IMG/VR virus record: IMGVR_UViG_3300009103_002144
Coordinates: 1 to 64,000 of that record
Direction: 5' to 3' (one strand)
DNA length: 64,000 bases
DNA from: a virus
This document shows, piece after piece, positions 54,225 through 63,476 of this stretch (position 1 is its first letter; each line of letters begins with the position of its first letter). The position numbers were made by a program, and so were the translations under genes. The notes under the pieces are model-generated. The model was not told the DNA's origin and did not search any database. It saw only the letters and a program-made list of their open reading frames with translations.

Positions 54225-56096
54225 TTATTCTCCAAAAATTCTTTCCGATTGGATGCTCGGTATTTGACCCTTCCGGGAATCCATGTTGGCTTTTAGCGCT
54301 GCGGCGGCAGAATTAATTTCTGGTGATGGTGCACCGTAACCGGGCGTAGTGTGTATTGAAAGATCGCTACAAAATGTCTGAATATCTGACATAGTGGCCG
54401 AAAGGAGCTCATATAATTGTTGGTACATAACGTATGGCTGAGAGCTTCCATCGCCAGGACCACTATTATCTGAGCCTGCACCACCGTCATCGGGGTGTCT
54501 CCCTAAAAAGATTTTCGAGCCGCTTATCTGTATTGTTCCATCTGCCAAAATGTATATACACGCCATATCTTCATCAGGGATCCCCTGCTTGATAATACGG
54601 ATAGAGCCATTGATCTCTGGGGAGCCATCCACAGGATCATCTGCCTCAAGTTTTCTAGCGATAATTCGAATCTCATCAGCTTTCGTAACAACACTAGATG
54701 GAAAATCTTTGGTTGCGCCAATAGTAAGTTCTGTGTCTTCTGGACCAATAAGCGTTGGGAGCGTTTTACCTGGATTATCTATATTGAATAAAGGGTCTGG
54801 CTCCCCGGAGTGACTAATCCAAACACGGGCAGCATCATAAGCAAAATCCGGGTCGCCCTCAGGTGGAGCATCTAATCGATTTAAGTCGGCCTGTTCATTT
54901 GCTTGAGGATTCTTATTTGTTTCAATCCACTTCTCTCTTCCTGGGCCCAGGTGCTCTGGAATCGGGGTGTTCTCTATACAGCGAGGAGCAGTCAAAATAG
55001 GCGGTAATAATTCTGTTTTAGACCTGAATCTCCAGTCATGACGACCCCTTCCAGCCACCAAATCAATAGCGCCCCAGGGATATTCTTTTCGCTCTTCTAT
55101 CTTATCTTCATCAAATGTAGCATTTGAGTAGTCGGAGTCCCATGCTAAATCAAGGCGTTCTCTGCCGATATGTCGGCCCCACCCACGTTGTTCTCCTAAA
55201 CAAATTAATGTATTATTTGATCCTTGAAGAACCATGTCACCTGGACGCTTCGTAAATCGTGGTACATGTTGACGGTGAAACTGGTCATACGCGATAGCTA
55301 CGTTTACCAGGTCTTCATACGCTAGCTCTTCCTTAAGGGTATATGCATCTTCTTTTCCAGTACCATTTGGGAATCCGAATAGCCTATCATCCATCCCATC
55401 CCCGTCTTTGTCTTCACTTTCTAAAGGACTTATTACCTGTCCTTCCTCTGTCTGCTCGGTACCAGGGTTTACAATTGATGTCCCATCATCGGGCACTTCT
55501 TCAGTTTCCTGTGCGTTTTCAGCTAACTCTTTCGATGTTGGTTGTGCCAGACTTCCAACAAGCTTCCTATCGGCATGAGTAAAGTTAATGTCATCTACAT
55601 GTGACGGCTCTGGAATTCGGCACATCCAATATCGAATTTTTGTGGGAGTATCGGGCGAATCGACTACTACCCAAACCTGCTCTCCAGGCTTTACTGGAAA
55701 ACAAAGGTGGGGCGGGAAAAATGGATAGCACAACACACCTTGTCCACCAATTGCTTCTCCCTCAGGTATAGACTCTTCATTTTCTTCCGCTTCTCTTGCC
55801 TCTTCTTCTGTGGGCTGTTCAGTGGCATCTGCTGCCTTCTTATCTGCTCCCCCCGTTACAACACGAGCGATAATCGAGTTTCTTGGTGCGGTTGCAAGCA
55901 TATCGGGCGAATCAATAAGAGCCTTCATTTCTTCAAGATCTTCTTCTGGAAATACACTCAAATCATAAAGCACTTCAACCACAACTGCTCTTGTAAAGAT
56001 CTGCGTTGGATTCGCAGTTGCATTCGCATCAGCTGGAGCTGATGCGGTTGGATTCGCTTGTTGTGCTACTGCATCTGTACCTGATCCGCGAGCCAT
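54225..56096 (-). CDS. 5: Baseplate hub protein, gp5-like OB-fold, without lysozyme domain
   Basis: A 623-residue protein. After a Pro/Ala-rich start and an acidic linker (residues about 75-110) comes an OB-type segment GVLCYPFFPPHLCFPVKPGE, then QVWVVVDSP and IRYWMCRIPEPS. This is the signature of gp5/gpV-like hub proteins at the tail tip. The C-terminal part has DKIEERKEYPWGAIDLVAGR, short strand motifs (SIRIIKQG, ADGTIQISGSKIFLGR) that fit the start of a spike beta-helix, and a final helix. No T4-type lysozyme catalytic region is seen. The start overlaps the previous stop (TAATG). Confidence 0.82.
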   Translation of the reverse strand: MARGSGTDAVAQQANPTASAPADANATANPTQIFTRAVVVEVLYDLSVFPEEDLEEMKALIDSPDMLATAPRNSIIARVVTGGADKKAADATEQPTEEEAREAEENEESIPEGEAIGGQGVLCYPFFPPHLCFPVKPGEQVWVVVDSPDTPTKIRYWMCRIPEPSHVDDINFTHADRKLVGSLAQPTSKELAENAQETEEVPDDGTSIVNPGTEQTEEGQVISPLESEDKDGDGMDDRLFGFPNGTGKEDAYTLKEELAYEDLVNVAIAYDQFHRQHVPRFTKRPGDMVLQGSNNTLICLGEQRGWGRHIGRERLDLAWDSDYSNATFDEDKIEERKEYPWGAIDLVAGRGRHDWRFRSKTELLPPILTAPRCIENTPIPEHLGPGREKWIETNKNPQANEQADLNRLDAPPEGDPDFAYDAARVWISHSGEPDPLFNIDNPGKTLPTLIGPEDTELTIGATKDFPSSVVTKADEIRIIARKLEADDPVDGSPEINGSIRIIKQGIPDEDMACIYILADGTIQISGSKIFLGRHPDDGGAGSDNSGPGDGSSQPYVMYQQLYELLSATMSDIQTFCSDLSIHTTPGYGAPSPEINSAAAALKANMDSRKGQIPSIQSERIFGE

Positions 56097-56467
56097 TATT
56101 CACCCTTTTGAATCTGAGAGAATAAGTCATCTGCATTTATCGCAGCATGATCGCTCTCAGACTTTGATATTAGATCCGCTAATTTTAGCAACTGATCATT
56201 TGACTTATTCATTCTCTCAAGATATTTCGTCAATGTCGATCCCAGAGTTGCATGCTCTGTTGTACCCTGACTCATTGTAGTGTAAGCTTCCACAAAAAGA
56301 ATATGTGCATTTTGTCTATCGAGCGTGGCATTCTCATAGATTTCTTTCCATAAAATCTTTTTCTTTGCATCAGCATGTTCTATCTTTGATAGCATATCAG
56401 AGAATTCTTCTATTTTTTTCTCTATACTTTCAAAATCTTTTGCAGCTTCTTCGATCTTACTACTCAT
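56096..56467 (-). CDS. Small helical protein next to the hub gene
   Basis: A 123-residue, wholly helical, coiled-coil type protein (IEEAAKDFESIEKKIEEFSD at the start, then KYLERMNKSNDQLLKLADLI). GGAG is placed five bases before ATG 56467. No family was recognised. Located between the late sigma factor and the hub protein, it may be a baseplate assembly factor, but nothing in the sequence proves this. Confidence 0.8.
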   Translation of the reverse strand: MSSKIEEAAKDFESIEKKIEEFSDMLSKIEHADAKKKILWKEIYENATLDRQNAHILFVEAYTTMSQGTTEHATLGSTLTKYLERMNKSNDQLLKLADLISKSESDHAAINADDLFSQIQKGE

Positions 56468-56476
56468 AATATCTCC

Positions 56477-57202
56477 CTACAATAAGTCTACTATCCTGTC
56501 ATCGTGAACGATTTCTTTGTAATGTTTTCTTATTTTTGACATTGAAACAGAGAGTTGTTTTGAAGTTAACCCTGATATTTCTCTAACATACACATAGATC
56601 GCTCGCTTATTCAAGAAGTCAAGATTATCGATATTCTCAAAAACGGTGCGAATCGCTTTTGCGCAAAGCACCTCGTTTGGTTTTTTAACACGACCATCTA
56701 TTTCATCAATTACGTCCATTATTCTATCACGAAGTTCAGCTTTTTCCAAAATGTCCTGTGGTGACGGAGCAACTTTGCTATTTGCAATTTTGGCTTTATC
56801 TCTAGAATTTAATATTGACAGATCGCTCATCGATACATGACGCTGATTATTTTTCTTAGCATTCCGACACCTGATTATCAACCAATTCTTTGCTACAACA
56901 TTGAAATATGAAAACGCTTTGGTACCCCTGGATGGATCCCACTTATGAATTGTCTCATATAAAAATGCGACACAGTCACCTTTCATGGATGCAGTACTTT
57001 CATAAGGGGAATTAAAGCCGTATACGTAAATAAGACTTTCCGACAATTGCTCAAAAGCAGGCATGATCTCGTGACGATATATCTTCTCTTTTTCAGACGA
57101 ATCTTCCGACTGTTGATAAGCTTCTATTGATGCCTGTGTATTTTTGTTAAAATACATGTTGCGCTTTTTGCCAGGATTTCTCCGGATCTTTCTTTTGGCC
57201 AT
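56477..57202 (-). CDS. 55: Late-transcription sigma factor, T4 gp55-like
   Basis: A 241-residue sigma-70 family protein of the minimal phage type. In T4, gp55 binds host RNA polymerase and directs it to late promoters together with the sliding clamp and gp33. Region 2 is recognisable (GDCVAFLYETIHKWDPSRGTK, then AFSYFNVVAKNWLIIRCRNAK). A C-terminal helical part includes REISGLTSKQLSVSMSKIRKH, a region 4-like helix-turn-helix candidate that T4 gp55 largely lacks. A very basic N-terminus precedes these. GAGG stands before ATG 57202, which directly follows the stop of the 102-residue gene. Confidence 0.88.
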   Translation of the reverse strand: MAKRKIRRNPGKKRNMYFNKNTQASIEAYQQSEDSSEKEKIYRHEIMPAFEQLSESLIYVYGFNSPYESTASMKGDCVAFLYETIHKWDPSRGTKAFSYFNVVAKNWLIIRCRNAKKNNQRHVSMSDLSILNSRDKAKIANSKVAPSPQDILEKAELRDRIMDVIDEIDGRVKKPNEVLCAKAIRTVFENIDNLDFLNKRAIYVYVREISGLTSKQLSVSMSKIRKHYKEIVHDDRIVDLL

Positions 57203-57511
57203 TTATTGTTCCTCTTCTACTTCTTCAATGATGCCACCAGTCAAAAGATTTGCAACAGCCAAAATTTGGTCTCTTGACCTTTTGATATCTTTATGAACAG
57301 TCCTTATTTGAGGACTGTCATCAAAAAGCGGAATCTCCAAAACTTTAGATATAGATTCATATCTTTCATCAAGAACATCCAGACACTCCTCGACAGCATC
57401 CTCTACCTTCAAAATGGTAACACCAAACTTATATACATAAAATGCGAGTACGCATGTACTCGCAAAAAACAAGCAAGATGATATCGCTAAAAATGTCTCA
57501 AGACCTGTCAA
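57203..57511 (-). CDS. Small single-pass membrane protein
   Basis: A 102-residue protein with one N-terminal transmembrane helix (about residues 6-28, ending FYVYKF), an amphipathic region, and an acidic end (IIEEVEEEQ). The start must be TTG at 57511: there is no other Met in the reading frame, and GGGAG lies five bases before it. The gene overlaps the end of the glycosyltransferase gene by 14 bases. No family was recognised. Being near lysis-unrelated genes, its function is open; it does not look like a holin, which would normally have more membrane segments. Confidence 0.75.
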   Translation of the reverse strand: MTGLETFLAISSCLFFASTCVLAFYVYKFGVTILKVEDAVEECLDVLDERYESISKVLEIPLFDDSPQIRTVHKDIKRSRDQILAVANLLTGGIIEEVEEEQ

Positions 57512-58676
57512 TTAAGCTCCCAAGCTTTTCATCATAAATCGAAAAAATATTCTTTAAAGAATATTTTTCTGTTATCGTCGGAGCAGCGGTTTGTGCCCAG
57601 TCAGTGGGGGGCCCAGGAGACTTCCTGAACTTGGTTAATCGAGACTTAAAATGAACCTCTTTAACATTTGCCCAATGGGCGTCTTGCATAAAAATTTGGT
57701 TATCAATCTTCTGAGGTGGGACAGGCACAAGATCATAATCTAAAGAAAGAAACTTTACTCCCTTCATAAAATCTAAATGACCCGACCAATTGGTGGCAAT
57801 AACAGGGAGACCACATACAGCGGCATCTAATATCGGTAAGCCCCATCCTTCTCCCCGAGTTGGCGCAACTAAAGCCTTTACACTTTCATGCTGATATAAC
57901 GATGAAATTTCGCTTTCATCCATCAAGCCGTGAGCAAGATAAAACCGCGGGTAAGGACCTGAACGTACTTGACTTATCAATTCTCTTAAGACCATCGTAG
58001 ACTGCTCACGATCTTTAACGCTAAGTCGTCCAGTGTTCGTCTTTACAATAATTCCAACATCCGGATCATTTGAAAATAGCTCTGACAACCACCTTATATT
58101 ATAAAATGTATTCTTTCGGTCAGTTTCAGGATCTTGTCCGGTAATCTGCCCGAATATAAGAAGGTTGAACTTAGTTGGTATCTGATCCATGTCAGAAGAT
58201 AGTTTCTCCGCCCTGGGTGTGTGACTTAAATTACATGTAAATGCTTCAGGAATTGAAGAAATCTTATCAGGAGATAATCCCGAGTCTATGAAAATTTTTC
58301 TTGTAAACTCACTTGGGACAACTATGTGGTCCATTCTATTACAAGCATCAATCCACGCAGGATTGCAGATCGTCGTTTCTACTCCTGCAGTTATTCCCAC
58401 ATTAATTCTCGCCAAAGAAGGATCCCATTCATTCGGTAGCTGAATCTGTAGAGATATATCAACAGGAGTATTTTCTGGGAACGGTGTTGTAGCCTGCATT
58501 ATACGACCTACTAAACCACTCTGGAGATCTGGATTGACGTAATACGGATTACAACCCCAGGGTAAGACGTGCGTATTAATTCTCCAACCCTTTGATTCAG
58601 CCCACTGAAAAACTTGTCGTGAGTGCTCTCCATAACCGCTAATTGAAAGAAGCGGACCCCTCAAAATAACATTCAT
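57498..58676 (-). CDS. GT4-family glycosyltransferase (392 aa)
   Basis: A GT-B fold glycosyltransferase, probably using a nucleotide-sugar donor such as the GDP-sugar made by the adjacent genes. The donor-site motif PTRGEGWGLPILDAAVCGLP has the EX7E pattern of family GT4. The N-terminal acceptor domain starts ILRGPLLSISGYGEHSRQ with a Gly-rich loop, and VGITAGVET and HIVVPSEFTRKIF are typical. The acceptor is not predictable. The start is ATG 58676. The gene follows another GT4 gene by four bases and belongs to the sugar cluster. Confidence 0.9.
   Translation of the reverse strand: MNVILRGPLLSISGYGEHSRQVFQWAESKGWRINTHVLPWGCNPYYVNPDLQSGLVGRIMQATTPFPENTPVDISLQIQLPNEWDPSLARINVGITAGVETTICNPAWIDACNRMDHIVVPSEFTRKIFIDSGLSPDKISSIPEAFTCNLSHTPRAEKLSSDMDQIPTKFNLLIFGQITGQDPETDRKNTFYNIRWLSELFSNDPDVGIIVKTNTGRLSVKDREQSTMVLRELISQVRSGPYPRFYLAHGLMDESEISSLYQHESVKALVAPTRGEGWGLPILDAAVCGLPVIATNWSGHLDFMKGVKFLSLDYDLVPVPPQKIDNQIFMQDAHWANVKEVHFKSRLTKFRKSPGPPTDWAQTAAPTITEKYSLKNIFSIYDEKLGSLIDRS
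57543..57568. repeat. Perfect 26-bp AT-rich palindrome
   Basis: The half-site AAAAATATTCTTT is followed without spacer by its exact reverse complement. It lies in the coding end of the 392-residue glycosyltransferase, 45 bases before its stop and just upstream of the TTG start of the next gene. As RNA it would form an AU-rich hairpin; as DNA it could be a protein-binding site. Confidence 0.85.
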
Positions 58677-58680
58677 ACCT

Positions 58681-59934
58681 TCATAACTCCCTTATCTCGA
58701 ATCTATTTACCATTCTTTTGCCGCTCTGCCAATCTTCAACAAGCTTTATTAGCGAATTGTGCCACAGATTGACCGTAGTCTCTAAAGCGAATTCGCTTGC
58801 CACATAATCACTCACTTTCTTACTAAGCGCTTCCTTTTCCTCTTTCGAGAGAGAATAAATCTTAAAAATCGCTTCAGCAGTGTCTTCTACAGAAACATAA
58901 TCTTCGTAAATATATGGAACATTTTGTGAGCCCACCAGCGCCTTTAGCGAAATATCTAAAGCAACACCATTTTCAGACCCGTCTCTATGATCTATAACCT
59001 GTCTAGTTAATCCACCAGTTTTTGCAGCAACAATTGGGGTTCCAGTCTGCATTGCCTCAAGCGTTCCAAGACCAAAACCTTCTGCAAATGAGATATTTAT
59101 GCAACAATCAGAAACATTATGAAGAATGTTCATCTGCTCGAACTCTATTCTTTCCCTTGAAAATGTGACTCGGTCTAGAATCCCGAACATTTTTGCAACC
59201 TCAACCAAGTTTGGTCCTTCTGCATCAAATGGGTCAGTATGCATTAGCAGCATTACTTCTTCGCGATTATCGAGTCTATCCAAAAACAATTTCCAGGCCC
59301 ATAATACATCTGCTGGGCGCTTCCTTTTTGCATTCCTGTTAACCCAAAAAGCGGTAAAGCAATTCTTGTTGTGAAACCCTAGAATCTTTTCTTTCCACTG
59401 AGCTATCTGATTTTCGGGGAGTTGGTAAAATACCTCTTTTGGTAAAGCATGCGGAATGAAGTTGGTCCGTTCCGGAAAGTTCTCTTTAACAAGTCCATAC
59501 GTCATATATGAGTGACAATTTATTAGGTCAGTTGACGCATAGTAAGAGCTGTTAAACTCTGGTGTTGGCTCATTGTCCCACACATGCCAATAAGCGATTG
59601 GGCATATTTGGTGAATTTCTTCTTCCATTTCCCAAAGCCACGTAAAAAATCGAGGATCAGTAAAGATAAACAATATATCGGGCTTTTCGGTGGCTAACGC
59701 GAGACGAAGCATATCAGGATTACCAAAGCCATCAATCGGCTTGATAATAAAGTCTGGATTTACTTGCACAACGTTATAATCATTATGCTTTAAGGCAGCT
59801 CCAAACTGCCTAAAGCTCCAGCAGCCCTTTGCAATAAGGCCCTCGATTAAAAATCTTGATTGACACCCAACCCCCGACGTGCTAAGCGCATGATCGGAAA
59901 GCATCAATATCTTATACTTCTTTTGTTCTGTCAT
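58681..59934 (-). CDS. GT4-family glycosyltransferase (417 aa)
   Basis: A GT-B fold enzyme with an N-terminal domain beginning ILMLSDHALSTSGVGCQSRF, the central NFIPHALPKEVFY, the FWVNRNAKRKRP donor-domain entry and the EX7E motif in SFAEGFGLGTLEAMQTGTPI. The C-terminal helical extension is typical of GT4 enzymes. GAGGATTAG stands before ATG 59934. Together with the following GT4 gene it suggests at least two sugars are transferred in sequence. Acceptor (host polysaccharide, virion protein or DNA base) is unknown. Confidence 0.9.
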   Translation of the reverse strand: MTEQKKYKILMLSDHALSTSGVGCQSRFLIEGLIAKGCWSFRQFGAALKHNDYNVVQVNPDFIIKPIDGFGNPDMLRLALATEKPDILFIFTDPRFFTWLWEMEEEIHQICPIAYWHVWDNEPTPEFNSSYYASTDLINCHSYMTYGLVKENFPERTNFIPHALPKEVFYQLPENQIAQWKEKILGFHNKNCFTAFWVNRNAKRKRPADVLWAWKLFLDRLDNREEVMLLMHTDPFDAEGPNLVEVAKMFGILDRVTFSRERIEFEQMNILHNVSDCCINISFAEGFGLGTLEAMQTGTPIVAAKTGGLTRQVIDHRDGSENGVALDISLKALVGSQNVPYIYEDYVSVEDTAEAIFKIYSLSKEEKEALSKKVSDYVASEFALETTVNLWHNSLIKLVEDWQSGKRMVNRFEIREL

Positions 59935-59952
59935 CTAATCCTCATCTACGTG

Positions 59953-59974
59953 GATAATCATATCACAGATTATC
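59953..59974. repeat. Short inverted repeat in a 50-base intergenic gap
   Basis: GATAATC at 59953-59959 and GATTATC at 59968-59974 are exact reverse complements with an eight-base spacer. It is AT-rich and lies upstream of the 417-residue glycosyltransferase gene. It may be an operator or chance; there is no T-run, so it is not a terminator. Confidence 0.5.
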
Positions 59975-59984
59975 ATAAAGTATA

Positions 59985-60854
59985 TCAGCCTGGACAATGA
60001 GATGTATTCTTAAATTCGCAAAATCTACACGACTGTCTATTTTTAAGATAAATGCCCCTCCGTACGGTCTTTACCATACTTCGTAAAATCGACAGGGCAT
60101 TTTCTTCTGCCTTCGGACCAACGGAGACCTTAACTAATTCACAAGAGTCACCGGGCGTACCGCCACGCTTAAGTAATACAAACCCACACTTCACTTCTTT
60201 TATGTCTTTACCATTCTTGTTTTTCCAAAATGACTTGTATAAAGCGATCTGAGCCCAAGTTAATATATCTCTTTTCTTACTTGCGAACCACCCCTTGTCC
60301 CCAGCTGTTTTCCAATCAATAACGTAATAGTATTCTTTGCCACGAATTTTGACTTTAAGTAATGCATCGATGAAACCCTTAAAGAAGATATCATAGCCAG
60401 GAAAATATTCGTATAATTGCTCTTCAGCTGATATTACCTCATAATCGCCGAATTCTTCTGTCAAAAATAACGGCAGATCTGTCAAGGACGTATCGGCCCA
60501 CTTCAACCATGACCCTAGATAATCATGCCCTTTCGGTTTCCAACCCTGCGACTTTCGATGATCCGCTTGAGCTTGAATCCATTCCTCCGAATCAAAGCCG
60601 TGAATATCCCACTCACTTTTTATCTTCTCAAGGACTGCCTGTTTATCCATTACACCCGTCTTAAGGAAATTTTCAATACCATCATGAAGAGCAGAACCGT
60701 ACGACAGGTAGGGTGATGGCTCATCTTTTGCAACTTTATCGATATATACAAGACGATGGTGATAGGGACACTCTTTCCATAATCGAATTTCCGAAAATGA
60801 AACGTGCGGTTTTCCTGTTGGGAAACTAATATCTTCTGGACTTGGAATATTCAT
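59985..60854 (-). CDS. RecB/Cas4-like PD-(D/E)XK nuclease with a predicted Fe-S cluster
   Basis: A 289-residue exonuclease-type protein. Motifs in order: CPYHHRLVYIDK near the start, YGSALHDGIE with His57, GFIDALLKV with Asp163, VIDWKTA with Asp180 and Lys182, and the following QIALYKSFW helix. Cys29 plus three Cys in the C-terminal CRFCEFKNTSHC reproduce the four-Cys arrangement of Cas4 and AddB, which bind a 4Fe-4S cluster. I start at ATG 60854 (GTG 60860 is possible), just past the stop of the gmd gene, with AAGGGG upstream. No Cas1/Cas2 or repeats are nearby, so it is more likely a recombination or DNA-end processing nuclease than a CRISPR part. Confidence 0.9.
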   Translation of the reverse strand: MNIPSPEDISFPTGKPHVSFSEIRLWKECPYHHRLVYIDKVAKDEPSPYLSYGSALHDGIENFLKTGVMDKQAVLEKIKSEWDIHGFDSEEWIQAQADHRKSQGWKPKGHDYLGSWLKWADTSLTDLPLFLTEEFGDYEVISAEEQLYEYFPGYDIFFKGFIDALLKVKIRGKEYYYVIDWKTAGDKGWFASKKRDILTWAQIALYKSFWKNKNGKDIKEVKCGFVLLKRGGTPGDSCELVKVSVGPKAEENALSILRSMVKTVRRGIYLKNRQSCRFCEFKNTSHCPG

Positions 60855-60856
60855 AT

Positions 60857-61894
60857 TCACCCCTTAAACTTCATCTTCATCCCAGGAATCCATGCTTCTG
60901 GTTCCGGAGATCTACCTAATACCTGTAGCTCGGTTGTCGCGACTTTGAAATCATGAGCGTGCATTAAGCTGGCAAGATTAGAAAACTTTGTCTTAGGTTC
61001 CCACCCAAGCTTTTCTTTTGCTTTTGTTGGGTCTCCTAAAAGTATGGGCACCTCGTGAGGGCGGAATAGTCTCTCATCTATCTCTACATTTTCGTCAATT
61101 GATAGACCAGCAATGGAGAATACTTCTTCTAGCCACTCTTGAACCGAATGTGTCTCTCCGGTTGCTATGACATAATCATCTGGTTTTTTTTGTTGGAGCA
61201 TTAGCCACATCGCCTCTACATAATCACCTGCAAATCCCCAGTCTCTCTTTGCGGAAAGGTTCCCAAGAAATAACTTCTCTTGCAGCCCAAGCTTTATTCT
61301 AGCAGCAGCAAGTGTGATCTTTCGTGTGACAAACGTTTCACCCCGACGAGGAGATTCGTGATTGAACAAAATGCCGCTTGAAATGTGCATGTCATAAGAC
61401 TCACGATAATTTCTACACAGGTTATGAGCAAATACTTTAGCACAAGCATAAGGACTAGCAGGCATCAAAATTGTATTTTCGTCTTGAGGATAATTGGGGT
61501 TATCACCGTACATCTCTGATGAGGATGCTTGATAAATCCTTATATCTTTGTTAACAAAACGAACAGCTTCAAGAATCCTTAGCGTACCCATGGCTATAGT
61601 ATCAACTGTTTCTATCGGTACATCAAATGAAACTCGAACATGGGACTGCGCTGCGAGGTTATAAAACTCTTCTGGCTCATACTGCTCAAGCAACCTATAG
61701 AGGGTTGAGGGGTCATGTAAAGAATAATATTCAAGACAAAACATGGGGTTGTTATAAATGTGATCCAAACGGTCAGTAGAGATCAAGCTTGTTCTTCTCT
61801 TAAGACCAACTACTCGATACCCTTTGCTCAATAGCAACTCAGCAAGATACGATCCATCTTGGCCAGTTATTCCTGTTACTAAAGCAGTTTTCAT
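60857..61894 (-). CDS. gmd: GDP-mannose 4,6-dehydratase
   Basis: A 345-residue short-chain dehydrogenase of extended type that converts GDP-D-mannose to GDP-4-keto-6-deoxy-D-mannose, the first step to GDP-L-fucose and related sugars. The NADP-binding motif [16 protein letters not shown] is at the N-terminus. Further family marks are [24 protein letters not shown], the catalytic SPYACAK (YxxxK), [17 protein letters not shown] and [17 protein letters not shown]. Length is as usual for the family. The start overlaps the stop of the fcl gene (ATGA) with AGAGGA upstream. Confidence 0.97.
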   Translation of the reverse strand: MKTALVTGITGQDGSYLAELLLSKGYRVVGLKRRTSLISTDRLDHIYNNPMFCLEYYSLHDPSTLYRLLEQYEPEEFYNLAAQSHVRVSFDVPIETVDTIAMGTLRILEAVRFVNKDIRIYQASSSEMYGDNPNYPQDENTILMPASPYACAKVFAHNLCRNYRESYDMHISSGILFNHESPRRGETFVTRKITLAAARIKLGLQEKLFLGNLSAKRDWGFAGDYVEAMWLMLQQKKPDDYVIATGETHSVQEWLEEVFSIAGLSIDENVEIDERLFRPHEVPILLGDPTKAKEKLGWEPKTKFSNLASLMHAHDFKVATTELQVLGRSPEPEAWIPGMKMKFKG

Positions 61895-62820
61895 TCCATT
61901 CCTCTTACGTTAGGATAATTCTCGATGAACCATTTACACGTCTTTTCTAGCCCATCCTCAAATGTAGTATATTGAGATCGATCCCATCCAGTTGACACAA
62001 GCTTATCATTACTGCTTGGCTTCCTAAATTGGCCGGATGGCTTTGACTTATCCCAAAAAACAGGACCATCATATTCTAGATTTTGGCAAACGAGCTCAAC
62101 TACAGACGCAATACTTCTTTCCTCTGTTATACCAATATTAACAGGATCGGGATCATTGTACTCGTCTAGCAGGTAGAGTAAGATCTTCGAGAGATCCGGG
62201 GCATAGGTGAACTCCCTAAGAGCTGATCCATCGCTCCAAAAAGCAGGGGTGTTCCCAGTCTTTTTCGCTTCCCAAACTTTTCTGATTATTGCGGGAATAA
62301 CATGCCCATTTTCTAAATCGAAGTTATCATGAGGACCATACAGATTGTTCGGCACAGCGCAGATGAAGTTACACCCATATTGCTGACGAAGTGCTCTAGA
62401 TTGTACATCCAGCATTCTCTTTGAGTACGCATAGCCAAAGTTGCTAGAGTGCGGGGCACCGTTATGAATTTGGTCTTCAGTTAGCGGGTAATTTACTTGG
62501 TCCGGATAAACGCAGGTAGACAAAAGCGACACAACTTTTGTTACTCCGAATTTTTTTGAAGCCTGGAGTACGTTTGTATTCATTCTAATATTATCAGAAA
62601 AGAAGTCTGCTACAAAGTCAGTATTTCCTTTGACACCCCCAACTCTTGCCGCGAGATGGATTACAGCATCAGGAGTGTAATTCATTATCATTACTTGCGT
62701 ATCATGCCACGAGCGAAGATCGTGATGTTTAGAGCTCATAAGAATAATCTCATGATCTGTCTCCACATCTTGAAATCCGGAACCGACCATTCCGGTCCCA
62801 CCTGTAATCAATACTCTCAT
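61891..62820 (-). CDS. fcl: GDP-L-fucose synthase (GDP-4-keto-6-deoxymannose epimerase/reductase)
   Basis: A 309-residue extended SDR enzyme that epimerises and reduces the Gmd product to GDP-L-fucose. It shows [35 protein letters not shown], the catalytic [25 protein letters not shown] and [17 protein letters not shown]. Length matches the family. Its ATG overlaps the stop of the StrG-like gene (ATGA), and its own end overlaps gmd, so the three are translationally coupled. Confidence 0.96.
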   Translation of the reverse strand: MRVLITGGTGMVGSGFQDVETDHEIILMSSKHHDLRSWHDTQVMIMNYTPDAVIHLAARVGGVKGNTDFVADFFSDNIRMNTNVLQASKKFGVTKVVSLLSTCVYPDQVNYPLTEDQIHNGAPHSSNFGYAYSKRMLDVQSRALRQQYGCNFICAVPNNLYGPHDNFDLENGHVIPAIIRKVWEAKKTGNTPAFWSDGSALREFTYAPDLSKILLYLLDEYNDPDPVNIGITEERSIASVVELVCQNLEYDGPVFWDKSKPSGQFRKPSSNDKLVSTGWDRSQYTTFEDGLEKTCKWFIENYPNVRGME

Positions 62821-63476
62821 ATTTCCATAACCTCGTAATAATGACCAATCAAAAACTTATTACCCTTGCTTAATGACTTTAGTTTATGAGAAGAATTATA
62901 ATGCTCAGGGAGCATCACCCTAAAATCAAAGCTCACCCGCGTAACTCCGGTTCTATTTGGGAGATTTCCATGGATACATTGATTACCATTAAATTTTACA
63001 ACCTGACCTGGTTCAAGCTCAAACTGTCTAAAATCCATTTTTCCTGGTCTACTCTCGGCGATCGTCGTATTACTTTCGAACATGCGGGTTAGCGCAAGAA
63101 TAAAATTCATTTCACCAGACGGATGATTATAGTCACCATCTTTGTGCCAGCCACCCACCGCAACATTATCTGGTAAATGAACACGAAATGATGGCCATTT
63201 TTGATATATTAACTTGTCATTGGCACCCACGATGGGCGCTACAAAATCTTTTATAAAAGCCTTATAAGAACTTAAAAATTCTGGCCAGCCTGAGCGCATC
63301 TTATCATAAAAAACTCTATGAAACCTTGTGTCTGAATCGGATCCGGGCTCACTGAAAAACTCATATTGCTTATCTAAATCTAAGTGAAGATTATTCAGGT
63401 CTTTTCTTCCAAAGAGATCTTGAAATAACGAGACAAACTTATACTTTTCTATATCATAATCATAATACTTTTCCAT
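62817..63476 (-). CDS. StrG-like 2-oxoglutarate/Fe(II) oxygenase-type protein
   Basis: A 219-residue double-stranded beta-helix protein. GGWHKDGDYNHPSGEMNF gives the HxD iron site (His111, Asp113). CIHGN gives the distal His169, and TRVSFDFRV gives Arg180, the expected 2-oxoglutarate contact. The arrangement recalls StrG-like proteins of streptomycin and surface-sugar clusters, whose reaction is not settled. I use ATG 63476 with GAGGA upstream; a TTG at 63497 would add seven residues. Within a nucleotide-sugar operon, oxidation of a sugar or a lipid-linked glycan intermediate is a fair inference. Confidence 0.85.
   Translation of the reverse strand: MEKYYDYDIEKYKFVSLFQDLFGRKDLNNLHLDLDKQYEFFSEPGSDSDTRFHRVFYDKMRSGWPEFLSSYKAFIKDFVAPIVGANDKLIYQKWPSFRVHLPDNVAVGGWHKDGDYNHPSGEMNFILALTRMFESNTTIAESRPGKMDFRQFELEPGQVVKFNGNQCIHGNLPNRTGVTRVSFDFRVMLPEHYNSSHKLKSLSKGNKFLIGHYYEVMEI

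Noticed and set aside
59985-60854. Cas4-like gene as a sign of a CRISPR system
   Set aside because: No Cas1, Cas2 or repeat-spacer array is visible, and PD-(D/E)XK proteins with this Cys pattern are common as stand-alone phage nucleases.
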